From: Christiangramia lutea
Lineage (GTDB): Bacteria; Bacteroidota; Bacteroidia; Flavobacteriales; Flavobacteriaceae
Length of the DNA: 64,000 nucleotides
Assembly (NCBI RefSeq): GCF_022489035.1
Contig: NZ_JAKVTV010000001.1
Coordinates: 1 to 64,000, forward strand
Direction of reading: 5' to 3'
Shown here: piece by piece, positions 1 through 8,338 of the stretch
Layout: every line of letters begins with the position of its first letter
How positions within the stretch are numbered: position 1 is the first letter of the stretch
Notes under the pieces: model-generated
Seen by the model: the letters and a program-made list of their open reading frames with translations, nothing else
The model's database searches: none
Told to the model about the DNA's origin: nothing
Position numbers and translations under genes: made by a program

Positions 1-14
1 CTCCAAAGCCGGTG

Positions 15-47
15 CAAATATAAAACGACTTTTCTTCGCAAACCAAA
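15..47 (-). promoter_or_regulatory. Leftward promoter P1 (proximal)
   Basis: On the minus strand TTTG (44-47) is followed after 21 nt by TATATTTG (15-22), a full match to the Bacteroidota -33/-7 promoter pattern. It is the nearest of three stacked promoters to the left edge. No gene for it lies inside the window. Confidence 0.6.
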
Positions 48-150
48 TAAATTCAGAAAAAAATTTATTTAATTTTTGATAGCTAATAACTCGCTATACC
101 CCATTCCCAGTACTTTCAGTGAACTTCTCACCTCCTCTCGAAAGCGGCTG

Positions 151-183
151 CAAACATACAACGACTTTTGCTCTCCAACCAAA
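151..183 (-). promoter_or_regulatory. Leftward promoter P2
   Basis: On the minus strand TTTG (180-183) and TATGTTTG (151-158) are separated by 21 nt, the same spacing as in P1 and P3. About 27 nt downstream on that strand comes the box GTTCACTGA (116-124), which is also found after P3. Confidence 0.6.
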
Positions 184-287
184 TAAAATTTAAAAAAAAT
201 TTTATTTAATTCTTAAGACCCTTTATCGCTTCGCAACCCTTACTATCTCTCGTGTCAGTGAACATCGCCTTGCCCTCAAAGCGGCTG

Positions 288-320
288 CAAATATACGTCA
301 ACTTCTTTCTTTCAGCCAAA
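288..320 (-). promoter_or_regulatory. Leftward promoter P3 (distal)
   Basis: On the minus strand TTTG (317-320), 21 nt, then TATATTTG (288-295). It is followed by CAGCCGCTTTGAG and by GTTCACTGA (255-263). Together with P1 and P2 it forms a triple promoter reading out of the left edge of the window. Confidence 0.6.
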
Positions 321-458
321 CAAAATCTTTGGTTTTTTTGGAAAAATTTAAGATTTAAACATAACTCGCTATATTTCACCACTTTCAGAGATCATTTTAT
401 TCCATTCTTTCAAAATTCAGAAAACAAATTATTCAATACCTATATATATGTATATGTA

Positions 459-489
459 TTGTGCAACCAAACTCAACACCTTATCTTTG
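459..489 (+). promoter_or_regulatory. Promoter of the thrS operon
   Basis: TTG (459-461), 20 nt, then TATCTTTG (482-489), matching the Bacteroidota -33/-7 consensus. The -7 box ends 24 nt before the thrS ATG, so the 5' leader is short. It stands directly after an AT-rich TATATATATGTATATG stretch at about 441-457. Confidence 0.65.
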
Positions 490-513
490 TGCCTTCGCAA
501 AAATTAAAAACAA

Positions 514-2466
514 ATGATCAAGATCACTCTGCCGGACGGTAGTATTAAAGAGTTTGAAAAAGGTAGCACTCCAATGGACGTTGCCAGAAGTATTAGTGAG
601 GGTTTAGCCAGGAATGTAATTTCAGCTAAATTCAATGACGAAACCGTAGAAACCGTCACACCTTTAAATACTGACGGAGATCTTGTACTATACACCTGGA
701 AAGACGATGAAGGAAAAAAGGCTTTCTGGCATTCCACTTCTCACATAATGGCCCAGGCTATCCAGGATCTTTATCCTGGTGCAAAGCTGACTATTGGGCC
801 GGCTATCGAAAGAGGCTTCTATTATGATGTAGATTTCGGCGAAAATAAAATATCTGATAACGATTTCAAGAAGATCGAAAACAGAATGCTGGAAATTGCC
901 CGCGGAAAGCATAATTTCCAAATGAGAGATGTATCAAAACAGGATGCTCTTGATTTTTATAAAAATGAGAACAACCAGTTCAAGGTTGAACTGATCGAAA
1001 ATCTTCAGGACGGAGATATCACCTTCTGCGACCACGACACCTTTACAGATCTCTGCCGCGGAGGACACATTCCAAACACCGGTATTATCAAAGCAGTTAA
1101 ATTGATGAGCGTTGCGGGCGCCTATTGGAGAGGCGATGAAAACAATCCACAGCTTACGAGAGTATATGGGATCTCCTTTCCGAAGCAAAAAGAACTGAAA
1201 GAATATCTCGAGTTACTGGAAGAGGCTAAGAAAAGAGACCACAGGAAATTAGGCAAGGAATTAGAACTTTTCACTTTCTCCCAAAAAGTTGGCCAGGGAT
1301 TACCACTTTGGTTACCTAAAGGAGCCGCGTTAAGAGAGCGTCTTGAGAACTTCCTGAAAAAAGCACAGAAAAAGGCAGGTTACGAAATGGTAGTGAGTCC
1401 ACATATTGGTCATAAGGATCTATATGTAACCTCAGGTCATTACGCCAAATATGGAGAAGACAGTTTTCAGCCAATCACCACACCAAATGAAGGTGAAGAG
1501 TTTATGCTGAAACCAATGAATTGCCCCCACCACTGCGAAATGTATAATGCATCTTCCTGGAGTTATCGAGATCTACCTAAAAGATTCGCGGAATTTGGTA
1601 CCGTTTATAGATATGAACAAAGTGGAGAGCTACATGGTTTAACCCGAGTTCGTGGATTCACACAGGATGACGCGCATATTTTTTGTACACCAGAACAACT
1701 TGATGAAGAATTCAAAAAAGTAATTGATCTTACCTTATATGTATTCTCTTCTTTAGGTTTTGAAGATTTTACTGCCCAGGTCTCGCTAAGAGATCCGGAA
1801 AATAAAGAAAAATACATCGGCTCTGATGATGTTTGGGATAAGGCTGAAAATGCTATTATGAATGCTGCCGAAGAAAAAGGTCTTAATTATGTAGTTGAAA
1901 AAGGAGAAGCAGCATTCTACGGACCAAAACTTGATTTTATGGTTAAGGATGCCCTTGGAAGAAGCTGGCAGCTAGGTACCATTCAGGTAGATTATAACCT
2001 GCCAGAACGTTTTGACCTGACATATAAAGGAAGTGACAATGAGTCACACCGTCCGGTAATGATTCATAGGGCGCCATTCGGAAGTATGGAAAGATTTGTA
2101 GCTATACTACTGGAACATACAGGTGGAAATTTTCCTCTGTGGTTGATGCCTGAGCAGGCTATTATTCTCTCACTCAGTGAGAAATATGAAAATTACTCAC
2201 AAAAAGTTTTAAGTTTGCTTGAAAATCACGAAATTCGCGCCCTTGTAGACAACAGAAACGAGACTATAGGTAAGAAAATTAGGGAAGCAGAAGTTAATAA
2301 ATTCCCTTATATGCTTATAGTTGGGGAGCAGGAAGCCAATGATGGTACGATTTCTGTTCGTAAGCATAGTGAAGGTGATATAGGAACTATGAAGGTTGAA
2401 GAATTCGCAGATTTGATAAATTCAGAAATCAATAGTACCTTAAAGCCTTTTAAAACTGAAGTTTAA
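514..2466 (+). CDS. thrS: Threonine--tRNA ligase (ThrRS)
   Basis: This cytosolic class II aminoacyl-tRNA synthetase charges tRNA-Thr. The 650-residue length is normal for bacterial ThrRS. An N-terminal TGS domain (about 1-60) is followed by the editing domain with its HxxxH pair (H73, H77), the catalytic core and an anticodon-binding domain from about 550. The catalytic zinc ligands are all visible: C337 in MNCPHH, H388 in QDDAH and H518 in MIHRAP. The gene leads a thrS-infC-rpmI-rplT operon, the standard bacterial order, with infC starting 15 nt after its stop. The ATG at 514 fits both the family N-terminus and the promoter at 459-489. No regulatory tRNA-like leader is apparent in the short 5' region. 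Confidence 0.97.
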   Translation: MIKITLPDGSIKEFEKGSTPMDVARSISEGLARNVISAKFNDETVETVTPLNTDGDLVLYTWKDDEGKKAFWHSTSHIMAQAIQDLYPGAKLTIGPAIERGFYYDVDFGENKISDNDFKKIENRMLEIARGKHNFQMRDVSKQDALDFYKNENNQFKVELIENLQDGDITFCDHDTFTDLCRGGHIPNTGIIKAVKLMSVAGAYWRGDENNPQLTRVYGISFPKQKELKEYLELLEEAKKRDHRKLGKELELFTFSQKVGQGLPLWLPKGAALRERLENFLKKAQKKAGYEMVVSPHIGHKDLYVTSGHYAKYGEDSFQPITTPNEGEEFMLKPMNCPHHCEMYNASSWSYRDLPKRFAEFGTVYRYEQSGELHGLTRVRGFTQDDAHIFCTPEQLDEEFKKVIDLTLYVFSSLGFEDFTAQVSLRDPENKEKYIGSDDVWDKAENAIMNAAEEKGLNYVVEKGEAAFYGPKLDFMVKDALGRSWQLGTIQVDYNLPERFDLTYKGSDNESHRPVMIHRAPFGSMERFVAILLEHTGGNFPLWLMPEQAIILSLSEKYENYSQKVLSLLENHEIRALVDNRNETIGKKIREAEVNKFPYMLIVGEQEANDGTISVRKHSEGDIGTMKVEEFADLINSEINSTLKPFKTEV

Positions 2467-2481
2467 TTTAAATTTTAAGCC

Positions 2482-3039
2482 ATAGCAATACGTAGAAGAA
2501 AACCGAACCGATTCGGAAGACAGAAAGAAGAACAACACCGAATCAACGAGAAGATTAAAGCAGACGAAGTTCGCCTGGTGGGTGATAACGTTGAGATGGA
2601 TGTTTATCCAACCAAAAAAGCTCTTTCCATTGCTCAGGAAATGGGTCTTGATCTGGTAGAGATTTCTCCAAATGCAAAACCACCGGTTGTGAAAGCCATG
2701 GATTACAAGAAGTTTCTTTATGAGCAAAAGAAACGTGAAAAAGCCATGAAAGCCAAAGCCAGTAAGGTGGTGGTAAAAGAAATTCGTTTTGGTCCGAATA
2801 CAGACGATCATGATTACGAATTCAAGAAGAGAAATGCTGAGAAATTCTTAAAAGACGGTGCAAAGCTAAAGGCTTTTGTATTTTTCAAGGGTCGTTCAAT
2901 TGTCTTTAAAGATAAAGGAGAAATTCTTCTTTTAAGACTTGCGCAGGATCTTGAAGAACACGGTAAAGTAGAACAAATGCCGAAATTGGAAGGTAAGCGT
3001 ATGACGATGTTCATGGCACCAACCAAGAAATCGAAATAA
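2482..3039 (+). CDS. infC: Translation initiation factor IF-3, ATA start
   Basis: IF-3 binds the 30S subunit, blocks 50S joining and rejects non-AUG starts. The first ATG/GTG in frame (GTG at 2578) would cut off conserved sequence. The reading frame continues upstream through [16 protein letters not shown], which is typical IF-3, to ATA-GCA-ATA-CGT-AGA (MAIRRR). I therefore place the start at ATA 2482, giving 185 residues and a 15-nt gap from thrS; an in-frame TAA lies just before it. infC is known to use rare starts (AUU in Escherichia coli), which lets IF-3 repress its own translation. The N-domain, basic linker and C-domain ([14 protein letters not shown]) are present. The downstream ATA at 2488 is the only close alternative start. 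Confidence 0.9.
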   Translation: MAIRRRKPNRFGRQKEEQHRINEKIKADEVRLVGDNVEMDVYPTKKALSIAQEMGLDLVEISPNAKPPVVKAMDYKKFLYEQKKREKAMKAKASKVVVKEIRFGPNTDDHDYEFKKRNAEKFLKDGAKLKAFVFFKGRSIVFKDKGEILLLRLAQDLEEHGKVEQMPKLEGKRMTMFMAPTKKSK

Positions 3040-3075
3040 AGAAAATAGGAGAGTTAATTATAAAAAAGGACAGCA

Positions 3076-3273
3076 ATGCCTAAGATGAAAACAAAATCCA
3101 GTGCCAAGAAGCGTTTTAAGCTTACCGGAACTGGTAAAATCAAAAGAAAGCACGCGTTTAAGAGTCACATCTTAACAAAGAAGTCTAAGAAACGTAAGCT
3201 AGCCTTAACTCACAGTACTTTAGTACATGATGCGGATAAGGACAATGTCAAACTTCAATTACGTTTAAAGTAA
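3076..3273 (+). CDS. rpmI: 50S ribosomal protein L35
   Basis: The small, very basic L35 protein (65 residues) of the large ribosomal subunit is recognised by the opening [20 protein letters not shown] and the later KKSKKRKL stretch. It is third in the thrS-infC-rpmI-rplT operon, 36 nt after infC. The sequence AAAGGACAGCA just before the ATG is one of the few Shine-Dalgarno-like motifs in the window. In other bacteria L20 represses this operon by binding the messenger near rpmI; I cannot see a clear L20 site here. Confidence 0.97.
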
Positions 3274-3322
3274 ATTGAAGCTCTTGAGGTTTAATTAATT
3301 TATTTAACCATGGAGTCGGGCA

Positions 3323-3344
3323 ACACTTCGACTGCGCTCAGTGT
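3323..3344. repeat. Short palindrome, REP-like element in rpmI-rplT gap
   Basis: In the 131-nt gap between rpmI and rplT, ACACT (3323-3327) pairs with AGTGT (3340-3344) around TTCGACTGCGCTC. The fragment is richer in G+C than its surroundings. From memory, near-identical CTTCGACTGCGCTCAGTG sequences recur between genes in many bacteria, so it may be a dispersed repeat. It could also be part of an L20 control structure. There is no T-run, so it is not a terminator. A small GTCT-TTTT-AGAC hairpin follows at 3368-3379. Confidence 0.4.
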
Positions 3345-3404
3345 GACAGTAGAAGCAAGTTAAAAGAGTCTTTTTAGACCGCCTGCTACAAAAAAATGTA
3401 AAAT

Positions 3405-3749
3405 ATGCCAAGATCAGTAAACTCAGTTGCCAAAAGGGCACGTAGAAAAAAAGTTTTAAAGCAAGCAAAAGGATATTTCGGACGTCGTAAAAACGTTTGG
3501 ACCGTTGCTAAAAATGCGGTTGATAAAGCGATGCTTTATGCATACAGAGACCGTAAAGCTAAGAAACGTAACTTCCGTTCTTTATGGATTATGCGTATTA
3601 ACGCTGCTGCCAGACAAGAAGGATTATCTTATTCTCAATTCATGGGGAAACTTAAAGCCAGTGAAATTGGATTGAACCGTAAGGTTCTTGCCGATTTGGC
3701 GATGAACAACCCAGAAGCTTTTAAAGCAATTGTAGAAAAAGTAAAATAA
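3405..3749 (+). CDS. rplT: 50S ribosomal protein L20
   Basis: L20 (114 residues) binds 23S rRNA early in 50S assembly and in several bacteria represses its own operon. The basic N-terminus [20 protein letters not shown], the GYFGRRKN motif and the [15 protein letters not shown] block are diagnostic. It ends the thrS operon: a strong hairpin terminator follows 22 nt after the stop, so pheST is not linked as in enterobacteria. The 131-nt leader between rpmI and rplT is long for this operon and could host autoregulation. Confidence 0.97.
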   Translation: MPRSVNSVAKRARRKKVLKQAKGYFGRRKNVWTVAKNAVDKAMLYAYRDRKAKKRNFRSLWIMRINAAARQEGLSYSQFMGKLKASEIGLNRKVLADLAMNNPEAFKAIVEKVK

Positions 3750-3770
3750 AACGATTACACTCTCTTATAG

Positions 3771-3797
3771 AAAAATCCCGCTTCTGGCGGGATTTTT
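3771..3797. terminator. Bidirectional terminator between rplT and yjbQ
   Basis: An 11-bp perfect stem, AAAAATCCCGC (3771-3781) with GCGGGATTTTT (3787-3797), has a 5-nt loop and A/T runs on both sides. It lies between convergent rplT and yjbQ and can end transcription from either side. Confidence 0.85.
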
Positions 3798-3804
3798 TAT
3801 TTTA

Positions 3805-4227
3805 TTACTCTCCATAAGCTGTTAAGACAAGTCTTCTTGAACACCCGCGATTGCGATGCTCGCAAAGGTAGATGCCCTGCCAGGTACCTAAATTAAGTTT
3901 TCCGTTGGTGATGGGGATCTGAACAGATGTTCCGGTTAAAGAAGATTTTATATGCGCTGGCATGTCGTCAGATCCTTCCAGGGTATGTTTAAAATAAGGT
4001 TGATCCTCAGGAACCATTTCATTAAAATGGCTCTCGAAATCTTCCCTAACTGTAGGATCGGCATTTTCATTAATAGCGAGTCCGGCCGAAGTATGTTTGA
4101 TAAATACATGAAGAAAACCAAAATCTATATCTTCAATTTCATCAAATTGCCCAATAATTTCATCAGTTATCAAATGAAAACCACGCTCGCGTGGTCTCAA
4201 TCTTATTTCAGTCTGGTAAATTTCCAT
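3805..4227 (-). CDS. yjbQ: YjbQ/UPF0047 family protein
   Basis: This 140-residue protein carries the YjbQ (UPF0047) hallmarks HTSAGLAINENADP, GSDDMPAHIKSSL and GTWQGIYLCEHR, which hold the conserved His and Asp residues of the presumed active site. Members have been reported to show weak thiamine-phosphate synthase activity, but the physiological role is not settled. It is last in a leftward dnaB - secreted protein - yjbQ series, 8 nt after the preceding stop, and ends at a bidirectional terminator. It has no signal peptide, so it should be cytosolic. Confidence 0.9.
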   Translation of the reverse strand: MEIYQTEIRLRPRERGFHLITDEIIGQFDEIEDIDFGFLHVFIKHTSAGLAINENADPTVREDFESHFNEMVPEDQPYFKHTLEGSDDMPAHIKSSLTGTSVQIPITNGKLNLGTWQGIYLCEHRNRGCSRRLVLTAYGE

Positions 4228-4235
4228 GATGAATT

Positions 4236-5558
4236 TTAAGTTTTCTGCTCTTTTTTCTTAGCGGCAGGAAATAAAACGTTATTCAGGATCAACCTGTACC
4301 CTGGAGAATTTGGGTGTAACTCCAATTCGGTCTTTGGATCTCCTACCCTATGCTGATAATCTTCAGGATCATGCCCCCCGTAAAAGGTAAAAAATCCCTT
4401 TCCTTTAATCCCATGAATATACCGGGCTTCACCGTTCAGTTTACTTTCTCCCATAATTAGTACTTCAGGTTTAACTGTATTAGGATCGTAACTGGTTGTT
4501 TGCCCCATAAAGCCTTTGACCAATCGGGTGTGATTTTGCGTTAACATTGTAGGAACCACATCCCATTTCGCTGAATATTCCATAAGGCTGAAATAATCAT
4601 TTTCACGTTGGATCTGCCTTTTTGAGGTCATATCTATACTTGAAAACTCATAAATCATTGGGTTTCGCTCCAACTCAAAATCGGTAAAAGCAAAAGTATT
4701 CTCAAAATCTATTTTTGCCTGGTAACCTGGTTCACTTGGATCTCCGTCGAACATGGCTTCAGCAATATCTACTCCTTCTGCCGCTAGGGCAATGTCAAAA
4801 CTATCGGTAGCGCTACACATAGCGAACATAAAACCTCCACCAACCACATAATCCCTGATCTTTAAGGCCACCGCAAGTTTCTCTTCTGAAACCTTGGAAT
4901 AACCTAATTCTGCCGCTAATTGTTCCGCGTCTTTCTTTTCCTGAATATACCAGGGAGCAGTCCTGAAGGCTCTATAAAATTTACCATACTGGCCGGTAAA
5001 GTCTTCATGGTGAAGATGCAACCAGTCATAAAGAAGCAGGGCATCGTTTAACACTTCTTTATCATAAATAGTTTTATATGGAATTTCCGCATAAGTCAGA
5101 GCCATAGTTACAGCATCATCCCAGGGTTTATTTCCCGTGGGGCTATAAACTGCAATTTTTGGAGCTTTCTCTAAAGCTACAGATTCCTTATTTTTCGACG
5201 GACTGCTTATTTCTTCCAGAATGGAAGCGGCCATGTTATCACTTATTAGTTCAAAATCTACCCCCCTTATCTGGCATTCCTTTCTTAGTTTTTCTGTGTC
5301 GTCAATTAAAAAAGATCCACCCCGGTAATTCAAAAGCCAGTTTACACTTAACTGATTTTCCAGTGAATAATATACAATCCCATAGGCTTTTAAGTGATTG
5401 CTCTGGGTGTCGGCATCCATAGGAACCAGGATCTTCGAAGCCGACATTTTAAAACTGAAGAGTATAAAAAAAGAAAGCAACAAAGCATTTTTAAATACTT
5501 TGCTGCTTTTAAATTTATAGAAAATAGAAGTTCCCGCAGCTGTTACCAGCTTATTCAT
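4236..5558 (-). CDS. Secreted conserved protein (often misnamed asparagine synthetase B)
   Basis: The start is the ATG at 5558 (MNKLVTAA), 1 nt after the dnaB stop, giving 440 residues; upstream ATG codons of the same frame lie inside dnaB. Residues about 20-38 form a hydrophobic export signal (KNALLLSFFILFSF). The mature part contains KIAVYSPTGNKPWDD, a VGGGFMFAMCSATDSF segment recalling the nucleophile elbow of class I glutamine-amidotransferase-like folds, and FYGGHDPEDYQHR near the end. From memory, homologues in Bacteroidota are commonly labelled asparagine synthetase B. It has neither the Cys2 glutaminase terminus nor the SGGxDS pyrophosphatase motif of AsnB, so that label is unsupported. 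Likely periplasmic or membrane-anchored; function unknown. Confidence 0.75.
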   Translation of the reverse strand: MNKLVTAAGTSIFYKFKSSKVFKNALLLSFFILFSFKMSASKILVPMDADTQSNHLKAYGIVYYSLENQLSVNWLLNYRGGSFLIDDTEKLRKECQIRGVDFELISDNMAASILEEISSPSKNKESVALEKAPKIAVYSPTGNKPWDDAVTMALTYAEIPYKTIYDKEVLNDALLLYDWLHLHHEDFTGQYGKFYRAFRTAPWYIQEKKDAEQLAAELGYSKVSEEKLAVALKIRDYVVGGGFMFAMCSATDSFDIALAAEGVDIAEAMFDGDPSEPGYQAKIDFENTFAFTDFELERNPMIYEFSSIDMTSKRQIQRENDYFSLMEYSAKWDVVPTMLTQNHTRLVKGFMGQTTSYDPNTVKPEVLIMGESKLNGEARYIHGIKGKGFFTFYGGHDPEDYQHRVGDPKTELELHPNSPGYRLILNNVLFPAAKKKEQKT

Positions 5559-5559
5559 T

Positions 5560-7119
5560 TTAGAATGGAACATCATTATCATCATCATCAAAATTACTGT
5601 TCATAGAACTTCCAAAGGCCTCGTCGGCACTTGGGTTAGGCAAATTAAAGTTCCCAAAATCATTATCTCCTTCTCCACTATTCATACTTGAAGGAATCTC
5701 AGATGGGAAATTAAAGTCTTCTAAATTATCAAATTTACCGAGTTCTCCAATGAATTTCAACCTAATATTTTCCAATCCACCATTACGGTGTTTTGCTACA
5801 ATAAATTCACCCTGACCCTGAGTTGGGCTTCTCTCTTCATCATCCCACTCCTCTATCTTGTAGTATTCGGGACGGTAGATAAAGGATACAATATCGGCAT
5901 CCTGCTCGATAGCTCCAGATTCCCTAAGGTCGGAAAGAAGAGGTCTTTTACTTCCTCCACGGGTTTCCACCGCACGAGATAACTGGGATAGTGCGATTAC
6001 CGGCACATTCAATTCCTTCGCCAATGCTTTAAGGTTACGCGAAATCGTTGAAATTTCCTGCTCCCTGTTTCCGCCACCTTTCTGGCTTCCACCAGCGGTC
6101 ATCAGCTGAAGGTAATCAATAACAATCATTCTAATACCATGCTGTGATGCCAATCTACGTGCCTTCGCCCTCAGGTCGAAAATAGAAAGTGAAGGTGTAT
6201 CATCAATGAACAATGGCGCTTTTTCAAGGTCTTTAACCTTAACGTTTAATTGTTCCCACTCATGTTGCTCCAGCTTTCCGGTTCTAAGTTTTTCCGAAGA
6301 AAGGCCGGTTTCAGAAGATATCAAACGAGTAATCAACTGTACCGAGGACATCTCCAGAGAGAAGAAAGCCACTGGTATTCCCTGGTCTACGGCAATATTT
6401 CGAGCCATAGATAATGTTAATGCTGTTTTACCCATACCAGGACGTGCAGCAACGATAATTAAATCTGAAGGCTGCCAGCCCGAGGTAAGTTCATCAAGTT
6501 TGTCAAATCCGGAAGGAACTCCACTAAGCCCTTCTTTATTTGATATTTCCTGGATCTTTTTCTTCGCCTGAATAACCAAACTCTGTGCGGTTTCAGTGGA
6601 ACTTTTAATATTTCCCTGAGTAACCTCGTAGAGTTTTGCTTCTGCATTATCCAGTAGATCGAAAACGTCGGCTCCTTCGTCGAAGGCTTCTTCTATGATC
6701 TCATTTGAAATTTTGATCAAACTTCGTTGAATATATTTCTGAAGTATGATCCTTGCGTGAAATTCTATATGCGCTGAACTAGAAACTTTTTGTGTAAGCT
6801 GGATCAGGTAATAGTCGCCTCCTGCCTTATCAAATGCACCGTCTTTCTTTAATTGATTGGAAACGGTTAATAAGTCAATTGCCTCTGAACTATCGAATAA
6901 TTTCTTAATTGCGCCATAGATTAGTTTATGCGCGTTCTTATAAAAAGCTTCGGGATGTAAAATATCAATGATTTCATCTACTCCTTTCTTATCGATCATC
7001 ATAGCTCCAAGCACAACTTCCTCTAAATCAACTGCTTGCGGCGGAACTTTTCCTTTCTCCAAACTTACAACATTCGTTTTTTTATATGTAACGCTTTGAG
7101 GTGAGGTGGTTTTTTCCAT
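5560..7119 (-). CDS. dnaB: Replicative DNA helicase DnaB
   Basis: The hexameric 5'-3' helicase of the replication fork; 519 residues. The N-terminal DnaB domain (about 28-130) is followed by a linker and the RecA-like ATPase domain, with Walker A ARPGMGKTA at 225-233, Walker B MIVIDYLQLM at about 330 and the RESGAIEQDAD region near 400. The tail after about residue 470 is acidic and low in complexity (NSNFDDDDNDVPF), resembling the acidic C-terminal tips of single-stranded-DNA-binding proteins; this may be a protein docking tail. No intein is present. Downstream genes follow at 1 nt and then 8 nt, so they are probably cotranscribed. Confidence 0.97.
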   Translation of the reverse strand: MEKTTSPQSVTYKKTNVVSLEKGKVPPQAVDLEEVVLGAMMIDKKGVDEIIDILHPEAFYKNAHKLIYGAIKKLFDSSEAIDLLTVSNQLKKDGAFDKAGGDYYLIQLTQKVSSSAHIEFHARIILQKYIQRSLIKISNEIIEEAFDEGADVFDLLDNAEAKLYEVTQGNIKSSTETAQSLVIQAKKKIQEISNKEGLSGVPSGFDKLDELTSGWQPSDLIIVAARPGMGKTALTLSMARNIAVDQGIPVAFFSLEMSSVQLITRLISSETGLSSEKLRTGKLEQHEWEQLNVKVKDLEKAPLFIDDTPSLSIFDLRAKARRLASQHGIRMIVIDYLQLMTAGGSQKGGGNREQEISTISRNLKALAKELNVPVIALSQLSRAVETRGGSKRPLLSDLRESGAIEQDADIVSFIYRPEYYKIEEWDDEERSPTQGQGEFIVAKHRNGGLENIRLKFIGELGKFDNLEDFNFPSEIPSSMNSGEGDNDFGNFNLPNPSADEAFGSSMNSNFDDDDNDVPF

Positions 7120-7235
7120 AGCTCTAAAGTAAAAAATTTGTTAAGACATTCTTAATAAAACTGCCCTAAGTTACTTAACAGGTAATGAACAATTTACCTG
7201 TTGATAAGTATTATTTTCTGTTAATAAGATAAAAA

Positions 7236-7260
7236 AATCCGGGAATTAATTCCCCGGATT
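7236..7260 (-). terminator. Terminator after accA
   Basis: AATCCGGG (7236-7243) pairs with CCCGGATT (7253-7260), with further AATT pairing inside. On the minus strand a run of T (plus-strand A run 7231-7237) follows the stem. It lies 27 nt after the accA stop and upstream of dnaB, separating the two leftward units; the right flank is also T-rich. The rest of the 167-nt accA-dnaB gap shows no clear -7 box for dnaB. Confidence 0.8.
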
Positions 7261-7286
7261 TTTATGATGTTGTATAAACAAAGAAC

Positions 7287-8240
7287 TTATCCTTTAAACA
7301 CACCCATGTCTAAATATTTATCCATCCTTTTTTCGACCAAAGTCTCTGGTGATAAGTTTTTGAATTCGGAATATGCTTTGGAAATCGAAGTTTTTACCGT
7401 ATTGAAGATCTCTTCTTTATTACCATGTGCACCTCCCAGGGGCTCTTTTACAATTTCATCGATAAGTTTCTGCTTTTTCATATCAGAAGCAGTAAGTTTC
7501 AAGGCTTCAGCAGCGATCTCCTTATATTCCCAGCTTCTCCATAAGATCGAAGAACAGGACTCTGGAGAGATCACAGAATACCAGGTATTCTCAAGCATTA
7601 AAACCTTATCTCCTACACCAATTCCTAAAGCTCCACCGCTGGCTCCTTCACCAATTATAACAACGATAATTGGAACTTTAAGCCTGGTCATTTCGAGGAT
7701 GTTCCTGGCAATCGCCTCTCCCTGTCCTCTTTCTTCTGCTTCAAGTCCTGGATACGCTCCCGGAGTATCTACAAAACATACTACAGGAACACCGAATTTC
7801 TCGGCAGACTTCATTAACCTTAAAGCCTTTCTGTATCCTTCAGGATTAGCCATCCCGAAATTTCGATATTGTCTTGTCTTTGTATTGTATCCTTTCTGTT
7901 GCCCGATAAACATGTAGCTCTGGTCATCTATCTTTCCAAGACCACCGATCATAGCTTTATCATCCTTCACATTTCTATCTCCGTGAAGCTCTAGAAATGT
8001 ATCTCCGCAAATAGCGTTAATGTAATCCAGAGTATAAGGTCTGTTAGGATGTCTGGACAGCTGAACACGCTGCCAAGGTGTTAAGTTCTTATAGATCTCT
8101 TTCTTCTTTTCTATAAGTTTCTTCTCTATCTGCTTGCAGGTTGCAGTAACATCAACTTCACTTTCTTCACCAATATTACATGCTTTAGCATACTGATCTT
8201 CAAGTTCTTTGATGGGTTGTTCAAAATCTAAATACTCCAT
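7287..8240 (-). CDS. accA: Acetyl-CoA carboxylase carboxyltransferase subunit alpha
   Basis: The alpha subunit of the carboxyltransferase passes the carboxyl group from biotin to acetyl-CoA, the first step of fatty-acid synthesis, together with AccD, which is not in this window. At 317 residues it has the normal length. Visible hallmarks are the N-terminal helical region ([13 protein letters not shown]), [17 protein letters not shown], the glycine-rich [17 protein letters not shown] oxyanion region and [24 protein letters not shown] box lies 31 nt upstream and a hairpin terminator follows, so it is probably transcribed alone. Confidence 0.97.
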   Translation of the reverse strand: MEYLDFEQPIKELEDQYAKACNIGEESEVDVTATCKQIEKKLIEKKKEIYKNLTPWQRVQLSRHPNRPYTLDYINAICGDTFLELHGDRNVKDDKAMIGGLGKIDDQSYMFIGQQKGYNTKTRQYRNFGMANPEGYRKALRLMKSAEKFGVPVVCFVDTPGAYPGLEAEERGQGEAIARNILEMTRLKVPIIVVIIGEGASGGALGIGVGDKVLMLENTWYSVISPESCSSILWRSWEYKEIAAEALKLTASDMKKQKLIDEIVKEPLGGAHGNKEEIFNTVKTSISKAYSEFKNLSPETLVEKRMDKYLDMGVFKG

Positions 8241-8271
8241 ACTGGTTATGGTAATTATATTTTATAGCTTA

Positions 8272-8279
8272 CAAATATA
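8272..8279 (-). promoter_or_regulatory. Probable -7 element of accA
   Basis: The minus strand reads TATATTTG, a full match to the Bacteroidota -7 box, 31 nt before the accA ATG. I see no good -33 TTG at 19-23 nt, so the promoter is incomplete by eye. Confidence 0.45.
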
Positions 8280-8338
8280 ACAACTTTGAAAGGATAGAAT
8301 TCCCCGAAAAACCTTAAATTTTGAATAGAAATCCTAAG

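Larger units (their letters stand above)
1..373 (-). repeat. Three degenerate tandem promoter-leader units
   Basis: Three imperfect units of about 120-140 bases lie head to tail. Each has, read on the minus strand, an AT-rich tract ending in TTTGGTT or similar, a TAnnTTTG box, then GCMSCGGCTTT-like sequence. Two carry the box GTTCACTGA further on (plus positions 116-124 and 255-263). A shared stretch TAACTCGCTATA occurs at 87-98 and 362-373. No gene is visible in 1-513. The layout resembles the stacked promoters and leader upstream of flavobacterial rRNA or tRNA operons; the served gene would lie left of position 1, so this is inference. Confidence 0.6.

Noticed and set aside
252-542. Rightward open frame of 96 codons before thrS
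   Set aside because: It runs through the promoter repeats and into thrS in another frame, has no family features and no upstream promoter of its own.
3323-3344. Hairpin as a transcription terminator between rpmI and rplT
   Set aside because: The stem is short and imperfect and no T-run follows; rplT needs transcription from upstream.
5559-5591. Met-rich N-terminal extension (MMMMIMMF) of the secreted protein gene
   Set aside because: These codons are the other reading frame of the Asp-rich end of dnaB (GAT repeats read as ATG). The ATG at 5558, after the dnaB stop, gives a normal signal peptide.
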